Positions 47,347 through 55,902 of a stretch of DNA of 64,000 nt are shown in pieces. The stretch's first letter is position 1, and the number at the start of each line of letters is the position of its first letter. Under the pieces are notes generated by a model. The model was not told the origin of the DNA, did not search any database, and worked only from the letters and a program-made list of their open reading frames with translations. The translations under genes were made by a program, and so were the position numbers. Origin of the DNA: Pseudarthrobacter sp. IC2-21 (GTDB lineage Bacteria > Actinomycetota > Actinomycetes > Actinomycetales > Micrococcaceae); contig NZ_CP139145.1 of NCBI RefSeq assembly GCF_034048115.1, positions 3,596,001-3,660,000 on the forward strand, in the 5' to 3' direction.

Positions 47347-48351
47347 ATGACACGACCAATCACGCTTTTTACCGGCCAGTGGGCTGACCTGCCGTTCGAG
47401 GAGGTGGCCCGGCTAGCTGGCGACTGGGGCTTCGACGGGCTCGAAATTGCCTGCTGGGGTGACCACCTGGACCCCCGCCGCGCTGCGGAGGACGACGACT
47501 ACCTTCAGGGCCGGCTGGACATCCTGGCGAAGAACAACCTTCAGGTGTTCGCGATCGCCAACCACCTCACAGGCCAGGCCGTGTGCGATGACCCCATTGA
47601 TGAACGTCACCGGGGCATCCTGTCTACCGAGATCTGGGGTGACGGCGAAGCCGAAGGTGTGCGGCGGCGCGCCGCGGAGTCCATGAAGGACACCGCACGG
47701 GCAGCGGCCCGGCTGGGGGTCAAGACCGTGACAGGGTTCACCGGCTCCTCCATCTGGAAGGCCGTTGCCATGTTTCCGCCCGCCTCGGAGGCAACGATCG
47801 ACGCCGGTTATCAGGATTTCGCCGACCGCTGGAACCCGATCCTGGACGTTTTCGACGAGGTGGGCGTCCGCTTCGCCCTTGAAGTCCACCCGTCCGAAAT
47901 CGCCTACGACTACTGGACGGCGAAGCGGACCCTGGAAGCCATCGGGCACCGCAAGAGCTTCGGGCTGAACTTCGACCCCTCCCACTTCATCTGGCAGGAC
48001 CTGGACCCGGTGATGTTCCTGCAGGACTTCGCAGAACACATCCTCCACGTCCACGTCAAGGAATCCGTGCGCCAGCTGGACGGCCGCAACGGCCGCCTCG
48101 GTTCCCATCTGGCCTGGGCGGATCCCCGCCGCGGCTGGGACTTCGTCACCGCAGGCCACGGGGACGTGCAGTGGAACCGGATCTTCCGGACCCTGAACGC
48201 CATCGGCTATGAGGGCCCCACCAGCATCGAATGGGAGGACGCCGGCATGGACCGCCTGATCGGCGCCCCGCAGGCGCTGGCCATGGTGCAGGAGCTGGCC
48301 CGGATCGCCCCGCCCGCCGCCGCCTTCGACGCGGCCTTCGCCAGCCGGTAA
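47347..48351 (+). CDS. Sugar phosphate isomerase/epimerase-family (xylose isomerase-like barrel) protein
   Basis: A 334-residue AP-endonuclease-2-type TIM barrel. Metal-ligand positions are suggested by [37 protein letters not shown] and [12 protein letters not shown] (Glu, Asp/His, His, Glu). The ATG at 47347 is used; an earlier in-frame ATG overlaps the preceding gene. In levoglucosan-type pathways members of this family open a 3-keto-glycoside by elimination or hydrate the product. The same kind of chemistry, or a keto-aldo isomerisation, is the likely role between the two dehydrogenases here. Confidence 0.85.
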   Translation: MTRPITLFTGQWADLPFEEVARLAGDWGFDGLEIACWGDHLDPRRAAEDDDYLQGRLDILAKNNLQVFAIANHLTGQAVCDDPIDERHRGILSTEIWGDGEAEGVRRRAAESMKDTARAAARLGVKTVTGFTGSSIWKAVAMFPPASEATIDAGYQDFADRWNPILDVFDEVGVRFALEVHPSEIAYDYWTAKRTLEAIGHRKSFGLNFDPSHFIWQDLDPVMFLQDFAEHILHVHVKESVRQLDGRNGRLGSHLAWADPRRGWDFVTAGHGDVQWNRIFRTLNAIGYEGPTSIEWEDAGMDRLIGAPQALAMVQELARIAPPAAAFDAAFASR

Positions 48352-48401
48352 CCACTTTTCCGGCCCTGCCCGGGCCGATAGCCAACCAAAGGAACCCACA
48401 A

Positions 48402-49100
48402 ATGACCGAACGCAAGAATGCCCTGGTAGTCCGGGGCGGCTGGGACGGACACCAGCCGTATGAGGCCACCGAGCTCTTTATCCCCTACCTCAAAGACAAC
48501 GGCTATGACGTGCGCGTCGAGGAATCCCCCAAGGTTTACGCCGACGCCGAATACATGGCAGGCGTGGACCTGATCATGCAGTGCATGACCATGACCACCA
48601 TCGAAAAGGACGAGTTCGCCGGGCTGCGCGCCGCCGTCGAAAACGGGACGGGCCTGGCCGGCTGGCACGGCGGGATCGCCGATTCCTACCGGAACAACTC
48701 GGACTACCTACACCTGATCGGCGGCCAGTTCGCCTGCCACCCCGGCAAGCACCCGGACGAGTGCATCGGCGAGCAGTCGGATAACTACGTGCCCTATACC
48801 GTCAACATGCTCCCTGCGGCGGCGGAGCACCCCATCACCCAGGGCATCAACGACTTCGACTTGGTCACCGAGCAGTACTGGGTCCTCTCGGACGACTACA
48901 TCGACGTCCTCGCCACCACCACCCAGAAAGTCCGCGAGTGGGACCCGTGGAACCGCGAAGTCACGTCCCCGGCCATCTGGACCCGGCAATGGGGCACAGG
49001 CAGGATCTTCGTCTCCACCCCCGGCCACCGCGTCGAAATCCTCCAGGACGCCAACGTCCGCACCATCATCGAAAGGGGCCTGCTGTGGGCAAGCCGTTAA
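48402..49100 (+). CDS. ThuA-like domain protein
   Basis: A 232-residue ThuA-type protein with a class I glutamine amidotransferase-like fold. Landmarks are ALVVRGGWDGHQPYEATELF, GTGLAGWHGGIADSY, HLIGGQFACHPG and the C-terminal RIFVSTPGHRVEIL. It lacks an obvious nucleophile-elbow Cys, as is usual in ThuA. In rhizobial trehalose catabolism ThuA works with the dehydrogenase ThuB through 3-keto sugars. Its 3' end overlaps the next gene by 16 bp. Confidence 0.88.
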   Translation: MTERKNALVVRGGWDGHQPYEATELFIPYLKDNGYDVRVEESPKVYADAEYMAGVDLIMQCMTMTTIEKDEFAGLRAAVENGTGLAGWHGGIADSYRNNSDYLHLIGGQFACHPGKHPDECIGEQSDNYVPYTVNMLPAAAEHPITQGINDFDLVTEQYWVLSDDYIDVLATTTQKVREWDPWNREVTSPAIWTRQWGTGRIFVSTPGHRVEILQDANVRTIIERGLLWASR

Positions 49101-50212
49101 GAGTAGGAATCGTCGGCTGCGGCGCCATCATCGCCCAGTACCTCACCAACTTCCGCAAGCTTAGGGACATCGAACTGGTGGCCGTAGCGGACCTTGATCC
49201 GGCCCGTGCCCAGGCGGTCGCGGACGACTACGAGGGCGTGCGCGCCACTTCCGTCGACGAGCTCCTGGCGGCGGACGACGTCGAGCTGGTCCTGAACCTG
49301 ACCATCCCCGCCGCGCACGCCGCCGTGGCGCTGAAGGCGATCGCCGCAGGCAAAAGCGTCTACGGCGAGAAGCCGCTTGCTGCCACAACTGCGGAGGCCC
49401 GGCAGGTCCTGGACGCAGCCCACGAGGCAGGCGTCGTCGTCGGCTGCGCCCCGGACACCGTTCTGGGCACCGGCATCCAGACCGCGCGCAAAGCGATCGA
49501 CGACGGACTGATCGGCGCACCCATCTCCGCATCCGCCACGATGGTGACGCCCGGGCACGAACGCTGGCACCCGAACCCGGACTTCTACTACCAGCCCGGC
49601 GGCGGTCCCCTCCTGGACATGGGCCCCTACTACGTGACCGCCCTCGTGACGCTGCTGGGCCCCGTCGTTTCCGTGATGGGTGCCGCCAGCCACACGCGCA
49701 ACGTCCGGACCATCGGCTCCGGGCCCCGGCAGGGCGAAACCGTACCTGTGGACATCGACTCCCACGTGACCGGCGTCCTGGTCCACACGTCCGGCGCGCT
49801 GTCCACTCTTTTCATGAGCTTCGACGCGGTGAAGTCGAAGTCGCCGAACATCGAGATTCACGGCTCCACGGGATCCCTGGTGGTGCCGGACCCCAACCAC
49901 TTTGATGGGGAGGTCCAGCTGTTTTCCCTCGGCGCGGACGGCTGGGAGACTCTGCCGGTCAGCGCCGGGTACGTCGACTCGGGCCGTGGCTTCGGCATTG
50001 CCGACCTCGCCTCCACCGCGCAGGGCGAAGAGCCCCGCGCCGGAGGCGCCCTGGCCTACCACGCCCTTGAAGTCATGGAATCAGTGCTTGAATCAGCCCA
50101 TAGCGGCCGTGCCGTACCGATCCAAAGCACAGTTGAACGGCCGAAGAGCGTCGAGCTGACTGTCCTGGCCGACGACATTAACATGCTCGAGGCCCAGGAG
50201 GCCGCCTCCTAG
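49085..50212 (+). CDS. Gfo/Idh/MocA-family oxidoreductase (second of operon)
   Basis: A 375-residue dehydrogenase starting at a GTG at 49085, inside the ThuA gene. The Rossmann motif is RVGIVGCGAIIAQYLTNF, and the EKP motif is SVYGEKPLAATT; the middle GGPLLDMGPYYVTALVTLLG supplies the active-site Asp/Tyr in place of the common His. It differs clearly from the first dehydrogenase of the operon and could act as the reductase closing a 3-keto sugar route or oxidise a second position. Last gene of the operon; a hairpin follows. Confidence 0.87.
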   Translation: MGKPLRVGIVGCGAIIAQYLTNFRKLRDIELVAVADLDPARAQAVADDYEGVRATSVDELLAADDVELVLNLTIPAAHAAVALKAIAAGKSVYGEKPLAATTAEARQVLDAAHEAGVVVGCAPDTVLGTGIQTARKAIDDGLIGAPISASATMVTPGHERWHPNPDFYYQPGGGPLLDMGPYYVTALVTLLGPVVSVMGAASHTRNVRTIGSGPRQGETVPVDIDSHVTGVLVHTSGALSTLFMSFDAVKSKSPNIEIHGSTGSLVVPDPNHFDGEVQLFSLGADGWETLPVSAGYVDSGRGFGIADLASTAQGEEPRAGGALAYHALEVMESVLESAHSGRAVPIQSTVERPKSVELTVLADDINMLEAQEAAS

Positions 50213-50268
50213 TGCGCCGCGAACCGCCCGATCACCGCGAACAGGTCGACAGGCGCGGCATGGACGGA

Positions 50269-50299
50269 GGACGACGGCAAGGAGGTCCCGCCGTCGTCC
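50269..50299 (+). terminator. Hairpin terminator, dispersed family (shorter stem)
   Basis: GGACGACGGC (50269-50278) pairs with its complement (50290-50299) around an 11-nt loop, 57 bp after the operon's last stop codon. Its stem core is shared with the hairpins at 5397, 28422 and 30892. Confidence 0.6.
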
Positions 50300-50335
50300 G
50301 GTTTCCAAAAGCCGCGGGCCTGAGACAATGGCCCA

Positions 50336-52210
50336 ATGGAAATCGCACTGGGACTTCTGGTTCTCGTCGCGGTGGTCTGCGCGGGCAGCGCCCTGGGCCG
50401 GAAACTCAACATTTCGGTTCCGCTGCTGCTGGTGCTGGCCGGCGTTGCCGGTTCTTTCCTCCCCTTCGTCCCGCACATTGAACTGAACCCGGAAGTGGTC
50501 CTGGTGGGCCTGTTGCCGCCGCTGCTGTACGCCGCTGCGCTGCGGACTTCCCTCTTCGATTTCCGCTCCAACCGCCGCGCCATAGCCCTGCTCTCGGTGG
50601 GCTACGTCATTTTCGGGACCATCACGGTGGGCCTGGTGGTGTGGTGGCTGTTCCCGGAGATCCCACTGGCCGCCGCGATCGCCCTCGGGGCGGTGGTGGC
50701 GCCGCCGGACGCCGTGGCGGCAACGGCCATCGCCCGGAAGGTGCGGATGCCGCGCCGGATCGTCACCATCCTGGAGGGCGAGTCCCTGGTGAACGATGCC
50801 ACGGCCCTGATCTGCCTCCGCGCAGCCATCGCCGCCGTCTCGGGCTCGGTTTCCGTCGCCGGGATCGCCGGGGACTTCGTGCTCGCTGCCGGGGGCGGGG
50901 TGGTGGTGGGCCTGGCCGCCGCGTATGTCCTGACCGAACTCCGCAAGCGGATCCGGAACGTCGCCATCAACACCTCAACCTCACTGGTAGCGCCGCTCGT
51001 TGCGTACCTCCCCGCGGAGGCGATCCACGCGTCCGGAGTCCTCGCCGTCGTCGTTACCGGGCTGGTGATGGGCACCAAGGCGCCGTCCATGCCCAACGGC
51101 GCTGCCCGGCTCAGCCAGCGCAGCAACTGGAACACGGTGCAGTTCCTGCTGGAAAATTCCGTGTTTCTCCTGATCGGGCTGCAGGTGCGGTCCATCATCG
51201 AGGGCGTCCAGGACGATTCCCTCGGTGCCGGCCGGATCTGGGCCGGTTGCGCCATTATCCTGCTGGCGGTGCTGGTGCTCCGCCCGGTGTGGGTGTTCCC
51301 GGCGACGTACCTGCCCCGGCTGATACCGGCCGTGCGGAGGAACGATCCGGCCCCGCAGTGGCAGTTCCCGGCGATTGTCTCCTGGGCCGGGATGCGAGGG
51401 GTGGTCACCCTGGCCGCGGTCCTGGTCCTGCCCGCCGATCTGGAGCACCGTTCCGTGCTGATTCTCGCTGCCCTGGTGGTGGTGGGCGGCACGCTCACCC
51501 TCCAGGGATTCACGCTTCCGGCCCTGGTCAGGGTCCTGCGCATCCCGGGCCCGGACCAGCGCGAGGACGCACTGAACCAGGCCGCGCTCATGCAGCAGGC
51601 CACTGCAGCCGGCGTGGCCCGGCTGCAGGAACTGCGCGCGGATGACGATCCGCCCGAGGTGGTGGCCATGCTGAAACGGCGCACCCAGGAGCGCGGGCTG
51701 GCCGCCTGGGAGCGGTTGGGCCGGCCGTCCGCGGAGACGGCGACGCCCAGCGAGCGCTACGCCCGGCTGCGGCTTGCCATGCTGGAAGCGGAACGCGCCA
51801 AGGTGCTGGAGTTGCGGCGCGGCGGGGAGTACGCGCAGGAGGTTCTCAGCGAAGTCCTGGAGCGTTTGGACGTGGAGGAATCCATGCTGGACGTCTCGTT
51901 GGACGAGGTGGACACCACCGGCGAAGGCGGCGGAGAAGGAATCGCCAGGCCGGGCGGGGTGTGCAGTCACCTTGAATCCGCCCGCTCCCCCGAGGTGCCC
52001 CTCGATGCGTACTGCGCGGACTGCCTCCGGGAGGGTACGACGTCGGTGCACCTGAGGATGTGCCTGCGCTGCGGCAAAGTGGGGTGCTGCGATTCCTCGC
52101 CCGGCACCCATGCTTCCAAGCACTTTGTCGCCACCGGGCACCCTGTCATGCGGAGCATCGAACCGGGTGAGGACTGGCGCTGGTGCTACGAGGATGACCT
52201 GCTGGGATGA
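50336..52210 (+). CDS. Na+/H+ antiporter (CPA1) with C-terminal UBP-type zinc finger
   Basis: A 624-residue protein. Residues 1-400 form about 12 membrane segments of a CPA1 exchanger, with the ion-site sequence GAVVAPPDAVAATAIAR near residue 120 and ILEGESLVNDATALI near residue 142. A cytoplasmic helical linker follows (about 410-535). Residues 543-620 form a UBP-type zinc finger: CSHL, YCADC, CLRCGKVGCCD, then HASKHFVATGHPVM. In eukaryotes this finger binds the free ubiquitin C terminus; bacterial fusions to antiporters are known in actinobacteria but the ligand is not. Confidence 0.88.
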   Translation: MEIALGLLVLVAVVCAGSALGRKLNISVPLLLVLAGVAGSFLPFVPHIELNPEVVLVGLLPPLLYAAALRTSLFDFRSNRRAIALLSVGYVIFGTITVGLVVWWLFPEIPLAAAIALGAVVAPPDAVAATAIARKVRMPRRIVTILEGESLVNDATALICLRAAIAAVSGSVSVAGIAGDFVLAAGGGVVVGLAAAYVLTELRKRIRNVAINTSTSLVAPLVAYLPAEAIHASGVLAVVVTGLVMGTKAPSMPNGAARLSQRSNWNTVQFLLENSVFLLIGLQVRSIIEGVQDDSLGAGRIWAGCAIILLAVLVLRPVWVFPATYLPRLIPAVRRNDPAPQWQFPAIVSWAGMRGVVTLAAVLVLPADLEHRSVLILAALVVVGGTLTLQGFTLPALVRVLRIPGPDQREDALNQAALMQQATAAGVARLQELRADDDPPEVVAMLKRRTQERGLAAWERLGRPSAETATPSERYARLRLAMLEAERAKVLELRRGGEYAQEVLSEVLERLDVEESMLDVSLDEVDTTGEGGGEGIARPGGVCSHLESARSPEVPLDAYCADCLREGTTSVHLRMCLRCGKVGCCDSSPGTHASKHFVATGHPVMRSIEPGEDWRWCYEDDLLG

Positions 52211-52305
52211 GGGGAAATCGGCAGATTTAACAAAGGGTGGGACGTGGTGGAGCAGCAGGCCTAAGCTGATACCAGCACATCTCTGCCAGCGCCGGGGAGG
52301 TCATC

Positions 52306-52629
52306 ATGGACGCTGAAACTGCCGACGTGATCGGTCACGATGTCACCACCATCACCTGCGTGTGCGGGAACACCGTGAGCAAGGACGGGCTGATCCAGGC
52401 CAACTCAGAAGGCATCCCCGTTCACAGTGACGAGGACACCCCGGTGCCGCCGGAGCTGGCGGAATGGCCTGCGGACCAGGACCTCTACACCCTGTGCCCC
52501 GCGTGTGGAAGGGTGTACCGTGACGCGGTCATCGAAGAGACCGGGACCGCGCCCGTCGCCTTCCGGGTCGACGTCGCCACCGGTCCCATTGCCGACGCAA
52601 TCAGGGTGCACTGGAACCTTAGCAGCTGA
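52306..52629 (+). CDS. Small zinc-ribbon-like hypothetical protein
   Basis: A 107-residue acidic protein. C18-x-C20 and C64-x-x-C67 (CVCGN and CPACGR) are placed like the two knuckles of a zinc ribbon. No membrane segment or signal. GGGGAGG lies 5 bp upstream of the ATG. It follows the zinc-finger antiporter by about 95 bp on the same strand. I do not recognise a named family. Confidence 0.65.
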   Translation: MDAETADVIGHDVTTITCVCGNTVSKDGLIQANSEGIPVHSDEDTPVPPELAEWPADQDLYTLCPACGRVYRDAVIEETGTAPVAFRVDVATGPIADAIRVHWNLSS

Positions 52630-52632
52630 CGC

Positions 52633-53073
52633 CTACCCTGCGAACCGCGAGAGGTAGGCCCTTTCCTCTGCGGTGAGCTTCCGCGGGTGGTTCGATTCAG
52701 GGTCCAGCGGGACCACCACCGTGGTGCCGGTGAAGACGGTGGTGCCTTGCCGATTCCCTGTATGCCGGACGGTGAAGGACCCGTTGCCCACCCTGGAGAT
52801 GTCGAGCACCAGCGTGAGCTCATCCCCGTAGTTGACAGGCATCTTGTACTCAACGTTCAACGACGCCACCACTTTGGGGCATCGAAACGAGTCCAGCCCG
52901 TCAGCGGCTGCCTTTATGTTGAGCCACTGCACGCGGGCCTCCTCCATCAGGGTGACGATGCGGGCGTTGTTGATATGGCCGTTGATGTCCTGATCAGACC
53001 ATCGGAGCGGCATGACCATTTCGAAGCGCTCAGTCGCACGGCCGCCCTGGTTCTTTATGTCCGTTCCGGTCAT
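52633..53073 (-). CDS. Acyl-CoA thioesterase (hot-dog fold)
   Basis: A 147-residue hot-dog thioesterase of the 4-hydroxybenzoyl-CoA thioesterase/YbgC-like type. The family start is visible: MPLRWSDQDINGHINNARIVTLMEEAR, with the catalytic Asp in SDQDINGHINN, then VEYKMPVNYGDELTL and GTTVVVPLDP. I start at the ATG at 53073 (GAGGAA upstream); the longer frame to 53208 would run into the transposon-end sequence at 53173. Convergent with the zinc-ribbon gene, 3 bp apart. Confidence 0.85.
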   Translation of the reverse strand: MTGTDIKNQGGRATERFEMVMPLRWSDQDINGHINNARIVTLMEEARVQWLNIKAAADGLDSFRCPKVVASLNVEYKMPVNYGDELTLVLDISRVGNGSFTVRHTGNRQGTTVFTGTTVVVPLDPESNHPRKLTAEERAYLSRFAG

Positions 53074-53172
53074 ACGGTGGCCGTTCCTCTCGACGTCTGC
53101 TGCGTTCGCTCGTACCACCTTCCCAGCGCGGGCCGGAATTCTCCACTGTCCCTTCGCACGCTGATTCAGGGA

Positions 53173-53198
53173 TGTCATTTTTCCGACGTCGTCTGCAC
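53173..53198 (+). mobile_element. Tn402/Tn5053-like (tni) terminal repeat
   Basis: The 26-bp sequence begins TGTCATTTTTCCGACG and ends TCTGCAC. Against the 25-bp terminus of Tn402/Tn5053 elements as I remember it (TGTCATTTTCAGAAGACG... ending CTGCAC), 21 of 25 bases agree with a 1-bp gap. A serine resolvase gene, as carried by these elements (tniR), begins 29 bp inside. No matching right end was found. Confidence 0.5.
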
Positions 53199-53226
53199 AA
53201 AGCACCATCGCGCCGGACCTGTGGTG

Positions 53227-53823
53227 CTAAACGGCACCCTGTTGGTCAGCAAGTGCTCTTGATCGCCTATAGAAGGTTGCTCGGGACATACCGAAATCCC
53301 GGGCGACCTGCGCCGCGGGCTCTCCGCCATTGACCAGGCGAACAGCGCTTCTGATCTGACTATCAGTGACCCGGCGGGGTCGGCCGCCAAGGTCCTTGCC
53401 GGCTTCTCTTCGCTTGTTGATGGAATCTGTGACGCGTTCGCGTTTGATCTCGTGTTCCATCTGGGCGAGGGCAGCCATGATCGTGAACACCATAGAGCCC
53501 ATCGGTGTTGATGTGTCGACATCGCCTCCGCCCAGGTTCAGGACGCGCAGACCCGCGCCGCGGCTGCGGAGTTCGTCAGCGAGAGCGAGCATGTTTTGGG
53601 TGGACCGCCCGAGCCTGTCCAAGGTTGTGATGACGAGGGTGTCGCCCTCCATGAGCGCGTCAAGTGCTTCATCGAATTTTGGCCGTGAAGCGCGTGCTCC
53701 GGATACGCCGTGGTCAACATAGAGGTCATCGCGTCGAACGCCGGCGGCGAGTAGATCCACCCGCTGCCGGTCCGTGGACTGCTGCCGCGTCGAAACCCGT
53801 GCATAGCCAATAAGCTTCGACAT
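53227..53823 (-). CDS. Serine recombinase/resolvase, TniR-like
   Basis: A 198-residue small serine recombinase. The catalytic Ser is S11 in YARVSTRQQS; further active-site Arg residues lie in DRLGRSTQNML (about 69-79), and the long E helix and a C-terminal HTH (AAQVARDFGMSRATFYR) follow. It cuts and rejoins DNA at a res site, normally just upstream of its gene. That region is interrupted here by an IS1380 element 33 bp before the ATG. Next to a tni-type terminus it is best read as the resolvase of a Tn402/Tn5053-type element that has lost its transposase genes. Confidence 0.85.
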   Translation of the reverse strand: MSKLIGYARVSTRQQSTDRQRVDLLAAGVRRDDLYVDHGVSGARASRPKFDEALDALMEGDTLVITTLDRLGRSTQNMLALADELRSRGAGLRVLNLGGGDVDTSTPMGSMVFTIMAALAQMEHEIKRERVTDSINKRREAGKDLGGRPRRVTDSQIRSAVRLVNGGEPAAQVARDFGMSRATFYRRSRALADQQGAV

Positions 53824-53859
53824 GCCTGCCTCCGAGTGTGTGCCGTAACTAATGATTAG

Positions 53860-55573
53860 CCCGGGGTTTTCATGGGGGTGCCGCTGGGTTGGCGTGTTAA
53901 TCAGGGAAAGGGTGCTCTGAGCTGGGAAAATAGTGGTTGTCGAGACCGTTATTTGCCGAGCGAGGGAGCACCCTTTCGATGCAGAAGTCTACCGCTGTTT
54001 TCCCGTCCCTGCCGGTCAGTTTCACCGGCCAGTCGCTGATCTCCCACGCGGGGGTTTCGGTGCTCGCCGGCTTCATGGACGCGCTGGGTTTCGGCAGGCT
54101 GTGCGAGGACCGGCTCGGCCAGTTTGTTCCCTCGGGAGCGAAGCACCGGCCTGGCCGGCTGGTCGGGTCCCTTGCCGCGATGCTCGCCGCGGGAGGTGAA
54201 CACGCCTCGGACCTGGATATCCTGCGCTCCTCACCCGGGGTCTTCGGTCAGCTGCCCTCGAACGCGACCATGTCCCGGTTCTTCGAACGCACCGTGGCGA
54301 ACCCGGAGCTGTTCGGCTACGGATTCGAGACCCTCACCCGGGAACTGCGCACCCGGGCCTGGACCGCCGCCGGGAACCGGAACCCGGCCCTGACCGCAAC
54401 AGCCGCGGATCCGCTCATCATCGACATCGACGCGACCCTGGTGACCTCACACTCGGACAAGGAAAACGTCGCCGGTACCTACAAGGGCGGCTACGGATTC
54501 GCCCCCTTCATCGCCAGCGCCGATTACGGGGCCGGTAATGGTTCCGGGGAAATCCTCGCGGCCGTGCTCCGGCCAGGGAACGCCGGGGCGAACAGCGCCG
54601 AGGACCACATCCGGGTCTTCCACACCGCCGCCGCCCAACTCCCCGACGGGTTCTTCACCGACACCGGGGCCTTGGCCGGGGAGAAGGTCCTGGTCCGCAC
54701 CGACAGTGCCGGGGCCTCCAGGAAGTTCCTCTGGCACCTGCACAGCCTGGGCGTGCAGTTCACCACCAGCTACACCCTGCCGTTCGGCAAAGCCCACATG
54801 GTCGACTGGATCAGTGACAAAGAGTACTGGCAGCCGGCCCTGGACCAGTCCGGAAACGACCGGACCGATGCGTGGGTCATCAACGCCACGGACGTCATCC
54901 CGCTCACCGATTACCCTCCGGGCACCAAACTTTTCCTGCGCGCCGAGCCGCTGCATCCGGGCGCGCAGCCGACCCTGGTCGATGTTGACGGGCACCGGAT
55001 TACCGCGTTCCTGACCAACTCGCCGCGCTGGCACGGGCCGTTCCTGGACGCCAGGCACCGGGCCCGGGGCCGGTGCGAGAACAGGATCAAAACCCTGAAA
55101 AACACCGGCCTGGGCAAGCTGCCGTTCTTTGATTTCGCGGCGAACCAGGCCTGGGCGAACATCGCCGCGCTGGCGTTCAACCTGGTGTCCTGGCTCCAGC
55201 TCGCCGCCCTCCCGGACGGCCACCGGGCCAAGGGCTGGGACATCAAACGCTGGCGCTACCGGCTCTTCGCGATTGCCGGGAAAATCATCACCCGCGCCCG
55301 CCGCACCCAGCTCCTACTCCCGGAATCAGCGCCAGAGAAAGACCTCGTGAAACTGCTCCTAGACAACACCAGCCAGCTCAAAGTGTTGCTCTCCCCAGGC
55401 TGAAACAGGGCCTTTACCCTGTCCCGACGAGCAGCTCCCTCACCGGAAGTGGAACCGGCGCCAACCCAGCGAACCAACAGGCCACACCAGACTGCCCGAA
55501 AACAGAAAACAAAACTCGGATCAGCCGCAGGCGCAAAACCGCGACCGTCACGGCGCATCATGAAAAATCGGGG
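53860..55573 (+). mobile_element. IS1380-family insertion sequence, complete
   Basis: The 1714-bp element has imperfect 15-bp terminal repeats, CCCGGGGTTTTCATG on the left and CCCCGATTTTTCATG (complement strand) on the right, 12 of 15 identical. TTAG occurs directly outside both ends (53856-53859 and 55574-55577), the 4-bp target duplication expected for this family. It carries one intact transposase gene, so it may be active. Confidence 0.9.
53979..55403 (+). CDS. IS1380-family transposase
   Basis: A 474-residue DDE transposase filling most of the element. The catalytic acids fit D149 or D151 (IIDIDATLV), D242 (VRTDSAGAS) and E367 (CENRIKTLKNTG). YKGGYGFAP near residue 164 is a typical phrase of the family. 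The frame is uninterrupted. I choose the ATG at 53979, 119 bp inside the left end; an upstream in-frame GTG at 53937 is possible. Confidence 0.93.
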   Translation: MQKSTAVFPSLPVSFTGQSLISHAGVSVLAGFMDALGFGRLCEDRLGQFVPSGAKHRPGRLVGSLAAMLAAGGEHASDLDILRSSPGVFGQLPSNATMSRFFERTVANPELFGYGFETLTRELRTRAWTAAGNRNPALTATAADPLIIDIDATLVTSHSDKENVAGTYKGGYGFAPFIASADYGAGNGSGEILAAVLRPGNAGANSAEDHIRVFHTAAAQLPDGFFTDTGALAGEKVLVRTDSAGASRKFLWHLHSLGVQFTTSYTLPFGKAHMVDWISDKEYWQPALDQSGNDRTDAWVINATDVIPLTDYPPGTKLFLRAEPLHPGAQPTLVDVDGHRITAFLTNSPRWHGPFLDARHRARGRCENRIKTLKNTGLGKLPFFDFAANQAWANIAALAFNLVSWLQLAALPDGHRAKGWDIKRWRYRLFAIAGKIITRARRTQLLLPESAPEKDLVKLLLDNTSQLKVLLSPG

Positions 55574-55577
55574 TTAG

Positions 55578-55902
55578 TATGCCGATTCCACCAAAAGGTT
55601 TCGAGACGTAGTTGCGAGAATGCCCTGGTGTTGGGAAGGCCATGTGATGGGCACAGGAACTAGGAAACCCTGGGACGCGTTGCTTTTCTCGGGACCGGAC
55701 GCCTCGTATCTCAAGGGTTACGAGACGGCAGATGTTGCATTTGGGGCATCCTGGCCGGGCATCCAATCGGGCGGGCTATACGGGGCATGTCGGCTCCAAC
55801 AACTCAAGAGCAAGTCAGAAGTCGTCTGCACAAATTTCGCTACTCGCCTGCACAGCCATTTGACGTCAGAAAAGCCCATGCAGAAACACGCTAGCGGACC
55901 GG
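55578..55902. other. Gene-free stretch right of the IS, with tni-type repeats and possible res sites
   Basis: No convincing gene. At 55814-55830 TCAGAAGTCGTCTGCAC and at 55841-55853 a TACTCGCCTGCAC string resemble the 19-bp transposase-binding repeats found inside Tn402/Tn5053 ends. The 14-mer GTCGTCTGCACAAA (55821-55834) also occurs at 53188-53201 in the same orientation. CTCGTA and TACGAG around 55707-55728 could be part of a res site separated from its resolvase by the IS. Confidence 0.4.

Noticed and set aside
53188..55834. GTCGTCTGCACAAA direct repeats as attachment sites of an integrated element
   Set aside because: The repeats are better explained as parts of tni-type terminal arrays; no integrase is present and the IS inside has its own TTAG duplication.
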